64,000 nt of DNA from Azolla caroliniana (Eukaryota; Polypodiophyta): the NCBI GenBank assembly GCA_043228905.1, contig JBHGNT010000003.1, positions 6,944,001-7,008,000 on the forward strand. Reading direction: 5' to 3'. Positions 1 to 11,870 of the stretch are shown here, piece after piece. The translations under genes were made by a program, and so were the position numbers. How positions within the stretch are numbered: position 1 is the stretch's first letter; the number at the start of each line of letters is the position of its first letter. The notes beneath the pieces were generated by a model. That model worked only from the letters and a program-made list of their open reading frames with translations, was not told the DNA's origin and ran no database searches.

Positions 1-119
1 TTGGGTCCTTTTTTAAAATCCTTTACACATGCGGCACTCCTTTTTGTGAATCACCCTAATTTGTGTCATTTTTTTATGGACATTTCTCAAAATGTGACAT
101 ATTACCTGTTTTAAATGTC
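1..119 (-). repeat. Terminus of a putative DNA transposon (copy 1)
   Basis: The reverse complement of these bases aligns nearly end to end with 14592-14711, sharing blocks such as ACATTT, AGGTAAT, CATTTTGAGAA, GACACAAA and GTGCCGCATG. The outer edge of both copies starts at (A/G)GACATTT. Here the element would run leftward out of the window. I infer a terminal sequence of a mobile element. The family is not identified. Confidence 0.5.
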
Positions 120-546
120 TCAATGTTCAATGCAAGTAAAATCACTGGCGAACCGTGTAGCGAATAGTGGTAGCAATCGAGGACCGAATAGTGGCGACAA
201 TTGAGCATACAATGGCCGCAATGGAGGAGCTAACTCAGTCGGAATGAACAATGACAGCAATCCAAGAGCGACCAGGGGCGACAATTGAGCGTACAATGCC
301 CGCAATGGAGGAGCTAAATCAGCTGGAGTGAACTGTGGCAACAATCCAGGACCGAGTAGTGGTGACAACTGAGCATACAATGGCGGCAATGGAGGAGCTA
401 AGTTAGATGGAGCAAATAGTGCCAGCAATCCAAGACTGAACTATGGCAATAATTGAGCGTACAATGGCTGCAATGGAGGAGCTAACACACTCGGAGCAAA
501 CAGTGGAAACAATCCAAAACTGAACAGTGGCAGCAATGGAGGAGTA
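120..546 (-). repeat. 84-bp minisatellite, about five units, coding-like on the minus strand
   Basis: The core GCAATGGAGGAGCTAA recurs at 218, 302, 386 and 470, an exact 84-bp period. Because 84 is divisible by three, the minus strand stays open for 102 residues and shows a 28-residue repeat containing APPL-x-x-LYAQLSPL. A TAG in the unit near 450 closes the frame. No known protein family is recognised. It may be a fragment of a repeat protein or simply a minisatellite. Confidence 0.75.
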
Positions 547-689
547 TTTTATAGATAAAATACATAAAATATGTTAAATACTTAGAATACATGGAGAATA
601 CTTGTACAATACGTAAAATACTTCTTAAAATTTAATGTTTTTTTCATAGTGTTCTAAAACGTATTCTAAATGTAGAATACATGTTTTTG
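547..689. other. AT-rich spacer
   Basis: No gene is visible. The stretch is dominated by AAATAC- and GAATAC-like words and probably represents decayed low-complexity sequence. Confidence 0.5.
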
Positions 690-2400
690 AGCAACTATGG
701 CCACGACTGCATCTCTACCATACTTAGCTTCAGTTGATTGTAATGTATAGGCATAGCCACAAGTAGATTTTCAATTATCTACATCTTTCACCTAATTGGA
801 GTTAGACAAATTTGTCCGTCCATTTAAAGTGATTTGGGACGAGTTATGATTGACATGTGTATGATTAAGTAATCACTAAATCTTTAGTATGCTTAAGGTA
901 TCGAAGTACAAATTGAAGAACTTGCTAGTGTTTTGGACCTAGATTGAGCATGAAATGTGATAATAAACTGGCACTAAAGCATATACCATGCCTTGTATAG
1001 CTAACTAGATACCTGATATATCCTATGACTTGTTTATATGGTGTAGAAGGAAAAGGAATGAACAAATAATATTTCTAATACTTTCCATTTCAAAAGACTC
1101 TTTAGTAGCTCTAACGACATCTTCTACGATAGTTTACAAGCAGTTACGAGTTGGGTAAATCTATTGTCTTACAATGGAACATGTCAAACATTTAAGAATG
1201 TAAGATGTTGGAGTACATAGTACGATTATTTTGACTTTGAATCCTAGAAAATAAGACGTTGTATTTATATCGATGATTGGAAACATGACTTATAATTCTT
1301 GTTTACATATTGCGATATAAGATATAGAATTTGATACCAATGATAGATCATCTATATATAGTCCTATTAATATGAAACTAGATACACTCACTCGAATATA
1401 TATATATATATATATATATGGTAAAACCATTACTGAGAAGAAAGGTGTGCAAACCATGATACCACACTCATGGTGGTCAACAAAGTCCATAGATGGATTT
1501 TCAAAGTCAACATATATGATTTGGAAATTGTGCACTTCCGAAGGAAGGTGGTTGTTGCATATTGACTTGTTCGTTGAGTTCACCATGTAAAAACATCATT
1601 TAAACATCCAAATAATGAAGTTCAAGGTTTAGATCCATGAGCATATAAAATGACATTTAGGGTGGGGCGAAAAGTGTCTTTGAAGTAGATTCCGAGTACT
1701 TGCGAATCTTCGTGCAATGAGTCTAGCTTTGTAATGTATATGATTGTGAAGGGAGTTTGTTTGTAACTATTTAGTGGATCTCTGTATTAATTCTACTAAT
1801 TGGATGTAATTTTTGGATGCTTGAGATGCTTAACCTTTGGTTTTTTAAAATGTTATTACACGAAAAATAGTATAATCATCGATGAAGTTGATGAAATATT
1901 CAGATCCGCTTATTGATTTTGCAGGGAAGTGTCCACCAATGTCGTTGTGTACAAGTTCTATTGGATGTTGGCATTTCCTATGTCGAATTGGAAATGGATG
2001 TTGCGGCATTTTGCAAAGTAAATAACCTTTACAAAGATCAATCATTGAAAAACACTCTTTTGATAACGTATTAACCTTATTATTTGATTGGAGTACCTTG
2101 ATGGCTTGAGCATTTACCTACCTAAGTCAAGAAGGCCATAATATTGTCTGTGAATGTTTTTCTCATTCTTTGGAGTACATGTTTCTATCTTCTAATGTGT
2201 ACGAATATACTAAACAGGATAGATTATGGCCTTTCCTTTCCCTAATGTTTCTTTAGTTCCTTATAGCCCAAACAAACTTTAATGGGAATTTCTAGTGGAA
2301 TGTAATTAGAGAGCCCGTCTTTGTTATTTGTTATGTGGTGTTTGTCGCCTGTATTGATATACTAGGTGTTATTTTCTTGATTGGAATTTTGTATCCCCAT
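690..2400 (-). pseudogene. Decayed Ty1/copia pol remnant
   Basis: Three copia landmarks lie in the correct order on the minus strand. An integrase start lies at 1845-2045, with PIELVHND and FINFIDDYT. A reverse-transcriptase active-site relic, YIDDLSLVSN, lies near 1330-1370. An RNase H relic, LQSTEAKY preceded by KSTCGYAYTL, lies near 690-790. Frames are broken by many stops, so it is non-functional and old. No LTRs were recognisable, so the true ends are unknown. Confidence 0.75.
1398..1421. repeat. (TA)n microsatellite
   Basis: About twelve TA units interrupt the decayed copia remnant. Confidence 0.9.
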
Positions 2401-3090
2401 AGTGAATGCTTCCACAAAGAAAGATTGGATGAGATTGTTATATCCTTCTTTTTCGTCATCATAATATGTAGTTTAATCTTTGTTTTCTTCAACTATGTGT
2501 GCCTAACCTTAAGGTTTAAACTTTGTTTCTAATGTTTTTGTTGTTGTATTCATTTCTTCAATGGCGTGGTTTATGACATTAATGACAAATGATATTTAAG
2601 AATCTCATACCTCCTTGCTTTTGTTGTGGGTGTCCTAGAGGGAGCCTTGAGTTATTGTTGGGCCATGGATTATGAAATTGTTGCCTCATTTTATATGTTG
2701 TAATCACGTATGTGTTCTGAATTGCATTAGTTTGTCATACTTTTCTCATTGCATCTTCTTATCAGATGCAGTTTATTAAGGCATTAAGATTTACATTTTA
2801 AATTTAATTTTGTGTAGTGACGGAGGTTGGATGCAAGATATGGAAATTTGGTTTGGAAGATGGGATACATCGCTAGATTCCTCTATAAACGAAGCCTTTT
2901 ATCAAAGCCAACATATCATGACATGGGAAAAATGTGAAGGCTCACTCTTGGTGTGTTATACTATATATCTTGCCCTAACAACAAAACCATATTGTTCGGT
3001 GAACGAGGAATCAACACATATCAATACATGTTAAGAGCTCATCTCGTTGTTTGGCATCCGAACCATTACTTCCATGCAACTTAGCTCACA
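2401..3090. other. AT-rich stretch without recognisable gene
   Basis: Only short open frames without family resemblance are present. It may be the gag end of the neighbouring copia remnant, too decayed to recognise. Confidence 0.4.
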
Positions 3091-3554
3091 AGTGATGAGA
3101 GTAGTCAACTATGCACACTTTGCCCAAAACAAGTTCGGGAGTCTAAGTATCACACTTTGATACAATTTTTTTCCTTTTATGATATTCAACTATACTTTCC
3201 ACACTTCTTCGATCAAACCTAATCCTTGCATTAATTTCTCTAACAATCACAGTGTGCATTCTTGATTGCAACATTCATTGGTCAAGTTCTTGAACATTGA
3301 GAGTCACTACTCATTTTCACATGTGATGAGAGTAATCAACTATGCACACTTTGCCCAAAACAAGTTCGGGAGTATAAGTATCACTCTTTGATACAATGTT
3401 TTTCCTTTTATGATATTCAACTATACTTTCCACACATCTTCGATCAAACCTAATCCTTACATGAATTTCTCTAACAATCATAGTGTGCACTCTTGATTGC
3501 AACATTCATTGGTCAAATTCTTGAACATTGAGAGTCACTACTCATTTTCACATG
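3091..3554. repeat. 231-bp tandem duplication
   Basis: GTGATGAGAGTA at 3092 recurs at 3323, and the similarity continues to the shared CATTTTCACATGT ending each unit, giving a period of 231 bp. The copies differ by a few substitutions. Neither encodes a recognisable product. Confidence 0.85.
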
Positions 3555-3983
3555 TATTACGTAAAATGTAATATTTTTAGTCTCATAGGTCCTATTTGAC
3601 CTCCGTGGAGGATAATAAAATCTATCTATCTATCTAATTTGCCCATGTACATAATCAAAGAGAAATGTACAAATAGTAAGACATTATGTGATGTAATTTG
3701 ACTTCATATACAACTTAATAGAGATTTTAATTGGCCCATTTTTTTGTAGATTCAAAAAAATATCTCAATACAATTCTAAACTCAAACAAAAGGCCTACTT
3801 TCTTCTTAAGTTTTTTGTTCATGAATACTAACAATTTTCTTACAAATTCACTTTTAAGAACCCGAGTTGATAATGACATAAAAGACAATGTTAAGAAATG
3901 AAATGATTTGGGTCCAAAAAGTTTCATTTCATTGAATGCTGCTAAGTTTGTTTTTGCACATCCTGTGCACTTGATCGACATAA
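3555..3983. other. AT-rich spacer downstream of the LTPG gene
   Basis: No gene is seen. A (TCTA)4 run at about 3627-3642 follows AATAAAATC, which resembles the 3' tail of a LINE or SINE, but no body can be recognised. The 3' untranslated region of the LTPG gene should lie here. Confidence 0.4.
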
Positions 3984-6288
3984 TTAAAATTGGGTAAATA
4001 GAAGGAAACAAGATAATAGAATAAATATTGATAAGGTTTGAGTGGTTGCAAGATGAACACCATGATTTGCTGGTGGGCTACTTGTTTGGTTCTTACTGGA
4101 AGCAAGAGCGGTAGACGGAGATGGGGATGACATTGGCGATGCAGAGTTACTCGTGGTGGTTGCCTTGGTTGGATCTGTTACTGAATATCAAACCAATTTT
4201 TGTTAGTCTTAGTCTAAGAAAATACCAAATGACTACATGAGGAAGGGGTTTTTCAAGTAAAAGCGTAACATATATATAGCTTGTTGTCATGGGGTTGCAA
4301 TTATATAAGATGCCATGTAAGTTCGCTTGCCTCCTAAAATCATATCTACAGTTGAATCGTTCAACATCTCAAGGAAACTCTTCAATGGCAACAAAGCCTT
4401 GAAACTTGATGGATTTTATAACAATAAAGAATTTAGGTCATCGACGTGTTTTGTTTTTCAACATCCATTGAAGGGCCTAGACATGTGCCGACAAAGACAT
4501 TAAATCGCCCACATGTGGAACAACAGTAGTTACTAGTCATTGAGTGATCGAGATGAAGCCATGTCCTTTAGGCAAAACACGTGTAAATGTGGGCATATAT
4601 AGAAGGACAAAGACTTCACACTAGGATAGGTTTATTTCATTAAGTATATATATCCTAGTCTCTAGATGTATGTAAACTAAGTCCATAATTTTTCGTATAC
4701 ATCTCTCTATGTAAATATGCAGTTATTTAGAAAGTACGTAAAGGCATATACTACTGTTGTGGCCAAGACTTAAGTAAAGCAAAATAGCAAGCATTTAATG
4801 CATCTATTTCCTGCCATCAATTCTAGCTAGCACAAATTACAAGTGAAAATAGAGAAGTGTTTTGGTTCATGAAAATTTTGAATCTAGATTCTACCCTCTT
4901 CACACATTTCAAAAAGTGTACTATGGAGTGAATTCCCCTCTCTAATACATATCTATCAAAATCACATCCTAATCACATGTTTTTTGAGTCATCATTGCTC
5001 CAATGAGAATGGAAATGCAGTAATAAATAAATAAAAGTTCTGTTTACTGTTTTTTATTTTGTCCTAAGACTATATGTGCAAGCAAGTTTATGATGTCATG
5101 CATGTAAATTTCACCAAAACGCAATTAACATGCATATACTTAGATTATGAATAAAATTATTGGAAAATAAAAATTAGTTAAGGATGAAATTCATACAATT
5201 CTTAGCGTTAATGAATTCTTTAGCTTCCGGAGAGGATGGAGGTAAACCTAGTAACCCTGCCAAAATGCATGGACACATATATCATAAATCATAGTATGGT
5301 TAGTTTGCTATGTGGATAAATCATACCCAATACTTTGATAACCATAAACAATCAAACAAGAATAAATAAATTTACTTAACAAATGAGGTTGTGTTCAAAT
5401 ATGTATGCACCACAACTAGAAGAAGAAAGTTGGAATGTTATGGAATTTCAATGTTATGTTATGCTATATGTATGAAAAAGGGGTATTTGCGATCATATTA
5501 GAAATTGAGATGACTAAAGTGGGATGCTAGGGGGAAGAGGATGATGCTTATATGTCACCAATTTGGTCCAACAACAAACAACATGAAATATGTCATCTAA
5601 AAGTTGTTTCAAATAGCATATGATGCAAGTGAAAACTCGGCTTAGAAGCTAGACAGCACATGCAAATAGTCTATCTAAATTATTCAAAAACACTAATTAG
5701 TTAGATAACTTTGGTCTAATTAGCCTTGGACTTTGCACACTATCTATTCTCCATCTAATCCAAGCTAGTTGTCTTATAACCATTTAGATAGTCCATGACA
5801 TAACAACCTAACAAGATGAACCTTATTAGTCTTAAATGCATACCATTCACAATTAGAGGAAGCTAGTCCTATAATAACCACATCTATATAACTCCATGAA
5901 ATTGTCCAAAAGAGGAAAACTTGAAAAGCTTGCTTATTTATGTGTATCTTCTACCTGGACATTCAGTAGGATCGGCATTGACATTGCAAACCGTAGACAT
6001 ACTAAGAGCAAGGGTTTGATTGAAGGGGGGAAGACCCTTGATGCCACCCATGAAGCTAGCACCGACAAGCTCACACAAGCATTTCCTATCCGTAGTGTAG
6101 ACTTTCAAAATGTTGGCACAACATGTTGCTGTAGGGACGGGGGCCTTTCCTTGGGCATAAGGTAAACAAACAAGAAGATCTTCAATTGGGCCTGTACAAC
6201 CAGAAACATCTTGTTGTGAATTCACCACATTACTCCAACACACCATCATTACCAAGGGAAACACTACCATTCTCAATCCCTCACCCAT
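3984..6288 (-). CDS. GPI-anchored non-specific lipid transfer protein (LTPG), three exons
   Basis: Proposed exons on the minus strand are 6288-5955, 5256-5197 and 4180-3984. Both introns are GT-AG and phases agree, giving 591 nt and 196 residues. Residues 1-24 are a signal peptide. The eight-cysteine motif is C31, C41, CC56-57, C70-x-C72, C101, C110, with spacing 9/14/12/1/28/8. Joining exon 1 to exon 2 places ECPGLLGLPPSSP after the last cysteine, as in many LTPGs. Exon 3 gives a Ser/Pro/Thr-rich linker and a hydrophobic tail (TLSIFILLSCFLLF) typical of a GPI-anchor signal. Family members bind lipids in an internal cavity and sit on the outer plasma membrane, supporting cuticular lipid export. 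The start at 6288 is preferred over an upstream in-frame ATG that would translate a (GA)n run. It is the only intact-looking host gene in the window. Confidence 0.85.
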
Positions 6289-6289
6289 G

Positions 6290-6292
<3 letters not shown>

Positions 6293-6342
<50 letters not shown>
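6293..6342. repeat. (CT)25 microsatellite in the LTPG 5' leader
   Basis: Fifty bases of perfect CT lie four bases before the proposed start codon; in the sense direction this is a (GA)n tract. It falls between the TATA box and the ATG, so it is probably transcribed as 5' UTR. GA tracts are common in plant core promoters and leaders and can bind GAGA-type factors. Confidence 0.9.
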
Positions 6343-6345
<3 letters not shown>

Positions 6346-6373
6346 GTAAATAATGGCTTTCACAACCACACTC

Positions 6374-6384
6374 TTATATATAGG
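6374..6384 (-). promoter_or_regulatory. TATA box of the LTPG gene
   Basis: The minus strand reads CTATATATAAG about 90 bp upstream of the proposed ATG. This would place the transcription start near 6345-6350, at the edge of the (GA)n tract. Confidence 0.6.
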
Positions 6385-6496
6385 CCCACTTCTCTCTCTT
6401 ATCTCTTTTCATCCATCATTTATTGCACTTCCCCTTTCCCACTACCTTCTACCCACTGCATTTCCTCATATTTTGGATTTTATGCAACACATCATG

Positions 6497-6569
6497 TTTC
6501 AAAATAGATGAATGACTTGTGTTTCAAATAGATTAATGATTTGTGTTTCAAATAGATGAATGATTTGTG
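6497..6569. repeat. 24/25-bp tandem repeat, three units
   Basis: Units start at 6497, 6522 and 6546 with TTTCAAA(A)TAGAT(G/T)AATGA(C/T)TTGTG. It lies upstream of the LTPG promoter. Confidence 0.85.
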
Positions 6570-6978
6570 AGACGGTACTAGATGTAGAGTATTTTAAAAT
6601 TTTTATGAGATTGGCTTGTTTTTAAATTTAATGAAATTGAGGAAACTAGATTGGCATATGATATTGTCAATCTACTCAGCTTGTCACTTCCTAGTCCACT
6701 TCATGTGTGTGCGCTCGCATCCACTTCCAATGCACTGGATCGTTTATGATACGAGGTTATTTGAGCTTAGTTTGTTCTCTAAAACTAGTATTGGCTTACT
6801 AAGATTGATATTACTTATTGTCCATTTTTAGGCTATGGTTTAATCGATGTTACACTTCTGGTTAGTTTAGCCACATTAGGGCTCATTACTAACCATTATA
6901 TACTCTGGGACCAATTACATAGAATTTACCGTATCCATAGGAAAGGGTTACCATATGTACTTACATCAACAACGTGAA

Positions 6979-7000
6979 CCCCCCCCCCCCCCCCCCCCCC
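6979..7000. repeat. Poly-C homopolymer of 22 bases
   Basis: An uninterrupted run of 22 C lies in an otherwise AT-rich context. The length is likely imprecise because homopolymers are error-prone. Confidence 0.9.
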
Positions 7001-7109
7001 TCAACTTATGAGATTCAAATCACCATGATAATATTGATATCACTAAGCTTGATGGGCACTAACTCAGAGGCATGTTATCCAAAATATAAATAATTGTCAT
7101 TGTGTACTA

Positions 7110-7700
7110 TTGATTCAAACTAAAAGGATTGTATCATGACCATAGGATCAACTCAAGGGTTAATAAATTTCTTGGATAATTGTTTTCCAAACTAGTACAT
7201 AATGATAAGACTATAGAGTTTTAGTACATGTTTTTAAATGGAAAATCAGAGTACAAAGTATTAATTCATATTCAAACTAAAAGGATTGTATCAATCACAA
7301 CATAAACACATAACCATAGATACTCATACAACATTAACGTGGAAATTATTGTCCATGACTATACGATTATATCGTACTTGTGGGAGTGGTGTAGATAGTG
7401 GTTCCAATCCAATGATTTATATATGTACATATATTCAAACTAGATATTTGACCATAGGAGCAACTCAATGGGTCGATAAATTTCTTGGATAATCGTTTTC
7501 CAAACTTGTACATAATGATAAGACTATAGACCATAAGTACATGTTTTTTAATCGAAAATCGGAGTACAAAGTATCAACTCGGATTCAAACTAAAAGGATT
7601 GTATTGGTCGAAACATAAACACATAACCATAGATACAACATTAACAACATGGAAATTATTTTCCTATCCTACTTGTGGGAGTGTACATAGTGGTTCCAAT
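7110..7700. repeat. Imperfect tandem duplication of about 311 bp
   Basis: GACCATAGGA(T/G)CAACTCAA at 7138 recurs at 7449. Shared blocks following it include AAATTTCTTGGATAAT, TACATAATGATAAGAC, GAGTACAAAGTAT and ACTAAAAGGATTGTAT. The copies have diverged by substitutions and small indels. No product is recognised. Confidence 0.75.
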
Positions 7701-10700
7701 CCGAGACTATGTTGTAGTATTCATAAAGGCGGCCATTTCCGATACTATGTTGAATTTCATGGTTTTCATCCATGCTTTGGATTGTTTACTCGAGGATCCA
7801 AAGCATATTAGAAACACAAAATGGAGGAATAAGTATGTTTCCATATTAGAAGAGCCCTTCATATTGTTATTGAGAAGCTTTCGTTTGACTTGTCGAAAGA
7901 CGTAAATTGCAAAGCATAATGTTTTTCCAATTGAAACTAAATACATGAGAAACACAAATACAACACTCCATTGGCAAGAGTATTCTTGACACTAATTCGT
8001 TATGGAGGATAAACAAATCAGGATTTCAGTTTGTTCTAATTTAGATTTAGTCTTTTTATTGATTATGACAAAAGGAAAAAAAACCACAAAATGGCAACTA
8101 AATAGTTACAAACAATTTCAACTTGTAATTGGAATACTAATACAGGGGCAAAATAAGATTTTATTCAAACATGCATTTGAAATTTGAAACTATCCAAAAG
8201 GATGTGAATGTATACACTCCAGTCAATAGACAAAAAGGAGATCAAAAGGTCACTTAGGTTTGGTTGTGGTGTCCTCTTACGTACTAGGTCAACAACCCGA
8301 CAATGGTGTGGAGGACCACAACAAGTCCCTAATATTTTTGTTGAATAATAAATGAGGAATTTCATATTTTGCCTTATTAAAGTTTCCGTCAAGCACCTAT
8401 TTTGATGAACAGATGCTAGCTTGTTCATAGTTTCCAACCATTAGTTTTTACTTTTGTAGTATTTATTGTGTATTTATGGTTGCTGAACAAATGTTTCTTA
8501 CGTATGCAACTGTAAATTTGGTAGGATGATTGAGCCCTAGCTTTTTGATGTCTAACCATTTCATCACATTCGTAGTTATCAACATGTGTTTGTTTTAAGT
8601 ACAATGTTGAAAATTACCATCTTCATTGTGTAGCATCTTGATTCTCTCTAATAGGGTATACAAATTATTGTTGAGGTGGTAACTTATGAAGCATATGTTG
8701 CATGAATATCTATTCAACATGAAATATTACTACCAAACAAGATACCCATACTTTGTTGACTCTTTTTCAATTACTATCGAACCTAATTATAATAGGTGTA
8801 ACTTAAATTTTTGTGCGTAAAATGACGTGCTATACTAGCTTGTGTCCTTTTATTTTTACACTTTCAAGATATAACATCATAAGTTCTAATGGATTATAAT
8901 GAACATATGTACAACATAATAAGTAGAAGGTGGTTGCATATCAAATGGTACCAACAACCCACCTACAATGAACAACTCAACTTTTGGAAACTTCTTTAAG
9001 ATCGCATTATCATGGGCTGCAATTCATTCTCACATCTTAGACTCAAATAGAGAGATCCCACATGAGTTTCAACCATTTAGATCCCTGGTTGTTGTCATGA
9101 AACTACTGGTTTAATGCATTAATCTACTATAGAAATTGAAGAATTGTTATTGTTTTTATTTACATAAAGAAAGCCAAAAATAAACCTTCATTTATTCATG
9201 ACCAGCATGAAGGATATACAATTTTTCTAACATGTGAGACAATCTTTAATTTATCTTGTTGGGTTATTGACTGAATATGTTCTTTATTTTGTAGCGTTCA
9301 TATTGACAAGTTTTGAAGGATATGAAAAACATTGAGAACTGTGTAGCATAGATCACGTGCTTTTGTCTTATTCTTTCATTGATTTTATATAATGGCCTTG
9401 AGAATTTCTAATCATGAGGGCACATGCATTAAATGAATATAACTATGTCATGAAGCTATTTCTAGTAATTCATCGCAGCCATCATACTTGGGCAATGTTA
9501 ATAGGAGATGCCCTTTTGAGTAACAACTAAAGGTCACTATAAAATAAGACTTTGTATAAGATGTAGTATCAAATTTATGTTTCATAGTTTTAAACATGCC
9601 ACTACTATCCTGAATTTTATGTTTTGTAGCATTACTTATTCGATATAAACCAAAATTTAGATTGATTTAAAGTACTATTATTTTGATATGTATTAGAGAC
9701 TCGAGAGTATGATTAGATTGCCATTTACTTAGTTTGAATCAAAGTATTTGGATTTCATTATGACCTTAAATGGATTATTTGTCATTCAATCACTTAGTGC
9801 AATTTGAAGCATAATTGAACTAATCTCTCCTTTAAACTCCATCTAAACATCAGGGAGTATTGTACCAACTCTTTCTCCCTTGCCTCATAACACTCTATCC
9901 AACAACCCATATATCCATCACCCTTTCGCAATCCATTAAACCTATAAAGGCATTGTAGCATTTATCTCTCTCTTAACCTTTCTTGACCGCTTTCTATCAA
10001 CCTACTACCATTTGTTTCTCACTCTTTCCTTTTCCCCATAACTTTCTATCAAGATACACTTGAAGGTCCGTTATTGTCATTATGATCTTGGATTAGGCCA
10101 AAAATAGCCCTTTTTGCTCATCTTTTCACAAACCACTAGATTTGCCAACACCTGTGGAGAGAAAGGGAGAGGACAAACTCAACCATACAAAACGTTTCCA
10201 AGAAAAGTATGTAGTTATTAGTAATAGCTTCCTTTTCAAGTTGTAATGAATAAAATATTGTTAGATGAACACGCCCTAAAGAGCGAAAGCAAGGAATAAG
10301 GTTGGGGCAATTGAATATGTGGTTATAATTTTTCTTAGATACAAATAAAATTACCTTAAACTCTTGAAGATAATATTAAATGTTGGTAAGGTTGGATTTA
10401 AATGTGTTGTGTATTCGTAATCATAATTTCGGTAGTAAATGACTATTAACATGGGAATCTATTTCAAGTTATTAGGGATTGTTTTGTTAGCTAAGGAAAA
10501 CATTGACCAACTCCACAATGTAGTAAGGAAGGTGGTCATGACTTGATTGGCATAAGAGTCAAGTTCATCATTTGCTACACAAGTAAACTCAGGCATACCA
10601 TTTGCATGCCAACCAAAGGCAATTAGAGCACACATTTATGTGTGGCTCAATATGTTGTTGGTGTCATGTTGCACTTGGCACATGGTGTATTAAGAGCAAT

Positions 10701-10779
10701 GATAGGGTATTGTGAGAAATGAGTGCATCAAAGCATATTGGTTAAGATAATAGTTAAGTGCATGGGAACCAGACTATCA
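7701..10779. other. AT-rich, no recognisable gene
   Basis: Only short unrelated open frames are present. I see no LTR, tRNA or conserved coding motif. A pyrimidine-rich patch near 9890-10050 with an ACCTATAAAGG element could be a decayed promoter or LTR, but this is weak. Confidence 0.45.
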
Positions 10780-11870
10780 GGAAGTTGGCTAGGTGTATGT
10801 TGAAGGCACAAGCATTGCTTGATCCATTCTAGGCTAAAGTAGTGAATATTGTTGTTTACATCCTCAATTGGAGTTGCATGAAGGCACTTCAAGGGAAGAC
10901 ATCCAAAGACGCATATTCAAGCAAGAAAACTTTAGTTACACACTTCACGACCTTTGGGCGATGTGGTATGCACATGTTCCAAACATCAACAAGAAGAAGT
11001 TGGGTGTTAAAAGCAAGAAGTATATCTTTCTCGAATATAATGAAAAGATTCGAAGGCCGATCGACTCTACAATCCATAGGCAAGAAAGATATTAAGTCAT
11101 GTTGTGGTGTTTGATGAGGAACGATTACACCTAGATAAGAACAAGAGCTCTCAAGTTATCTCATCTACCGAAGAAGTATTCCACCCGATGATGACCCAAG
11201 CTGAATCATTAGATGGTAATGACTCATTTCATTCTACTTGTTATAGTGCCACATGCAAAGAAAATACCTAAGTGGGCTCAATATCTCTTTGATGACCATA
11301 ATCCTAAAGTTGAGTTTCTTGAAACTCCTAAAAAGATAAAGAAAAATAGAGGAGCAATGGAGAACCTCTAACCACATCGTCAACATAGCTTTGATGGTGA
11401 ACATTATAGGCTTTGTGAGTGAGGTAACCTCCATGGAGGAAGCCATGCCTGACTCAAAGTGGAAAGAGGTGATGCTATAAGAATACAACATCATCATGAA
11501 TAATCACATGCCATGAGATACGGTAGAGACACCAACAAAGAACAAGGTGATAGTCACCAAGTGGGTGTGGAAAGCAAAGTATAAAGTTGATGGTTCTTTG
11601 AAGAAGTTCAAGGCCAAGCTAATAGCGCACATATACTCCCAAATTGAAGGATTTGATGAACAAGATACCAAGTTTCACCCGATAGCTAGTATGACGACAA
11701 TTCAAATGGTCATAACTTTGGCTATTTCAAGAGGATGGCCGGATTATCAGATGGATGTCAAACCAACATTTTTAAATGGGTGTCTCATGGAGGAGGTATA
11801 CGTGATACAATCACCAGGTTTTGAGATGTTAAATTCAAAAAATAACTTAGTCTACAAACATGTTGAAGGA
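10780..11870 (+). pseudogene. Decayed Ty1/copia integrase-to-RT remnant
   Basis: On the plus strand, 10790-11095 gives the end of an integrase: MLKAQALLDPF, a stop, then AKVVN, and later KKLGVKSKKYIFLEY. At 11430-11500 comes EAMPDSKWKE. The RT start is at 11547-11830 with TKWVWKAKYKVDGS and YQMDVKPTFLNG. The order matches copia pol. Frameshifts and stops are scattered, and the RT is cut before the YVDD motif, so it is an old fragment. No LTRs are visible. Confidence 0.85.

Noticed and set aside
1290-1586. Minus-strand 98-residue open frame as a gene
   Set aside because: It runs through a TA microsatellite and overlaps the copia RT relic; it is not an independent gene.
3091-3554. CRISPR array or LTR pair
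   Set aside because: Two long direct copies in tandem with no spacer, no TG..CA ends and no primer site; a simple tandem duplication.
3620-3645. LINE or SINE 3' tail ending in (TCTA)4
   Set aside because: The tail pattern is suggestive but no coding body, promoter boxes or target duplication could be found upstream.
5896-6165. Plus-strand open frame of 89 residues opposite the LTPG exon
   Set aside because: It is the antisense shadow of the eight-cysteine exon and has no family resemblance.
8165-8437. Minus-strand 90-residue open frame
   Set aside because: AT-rich, no homology pattern, no start context; consistent with chance.
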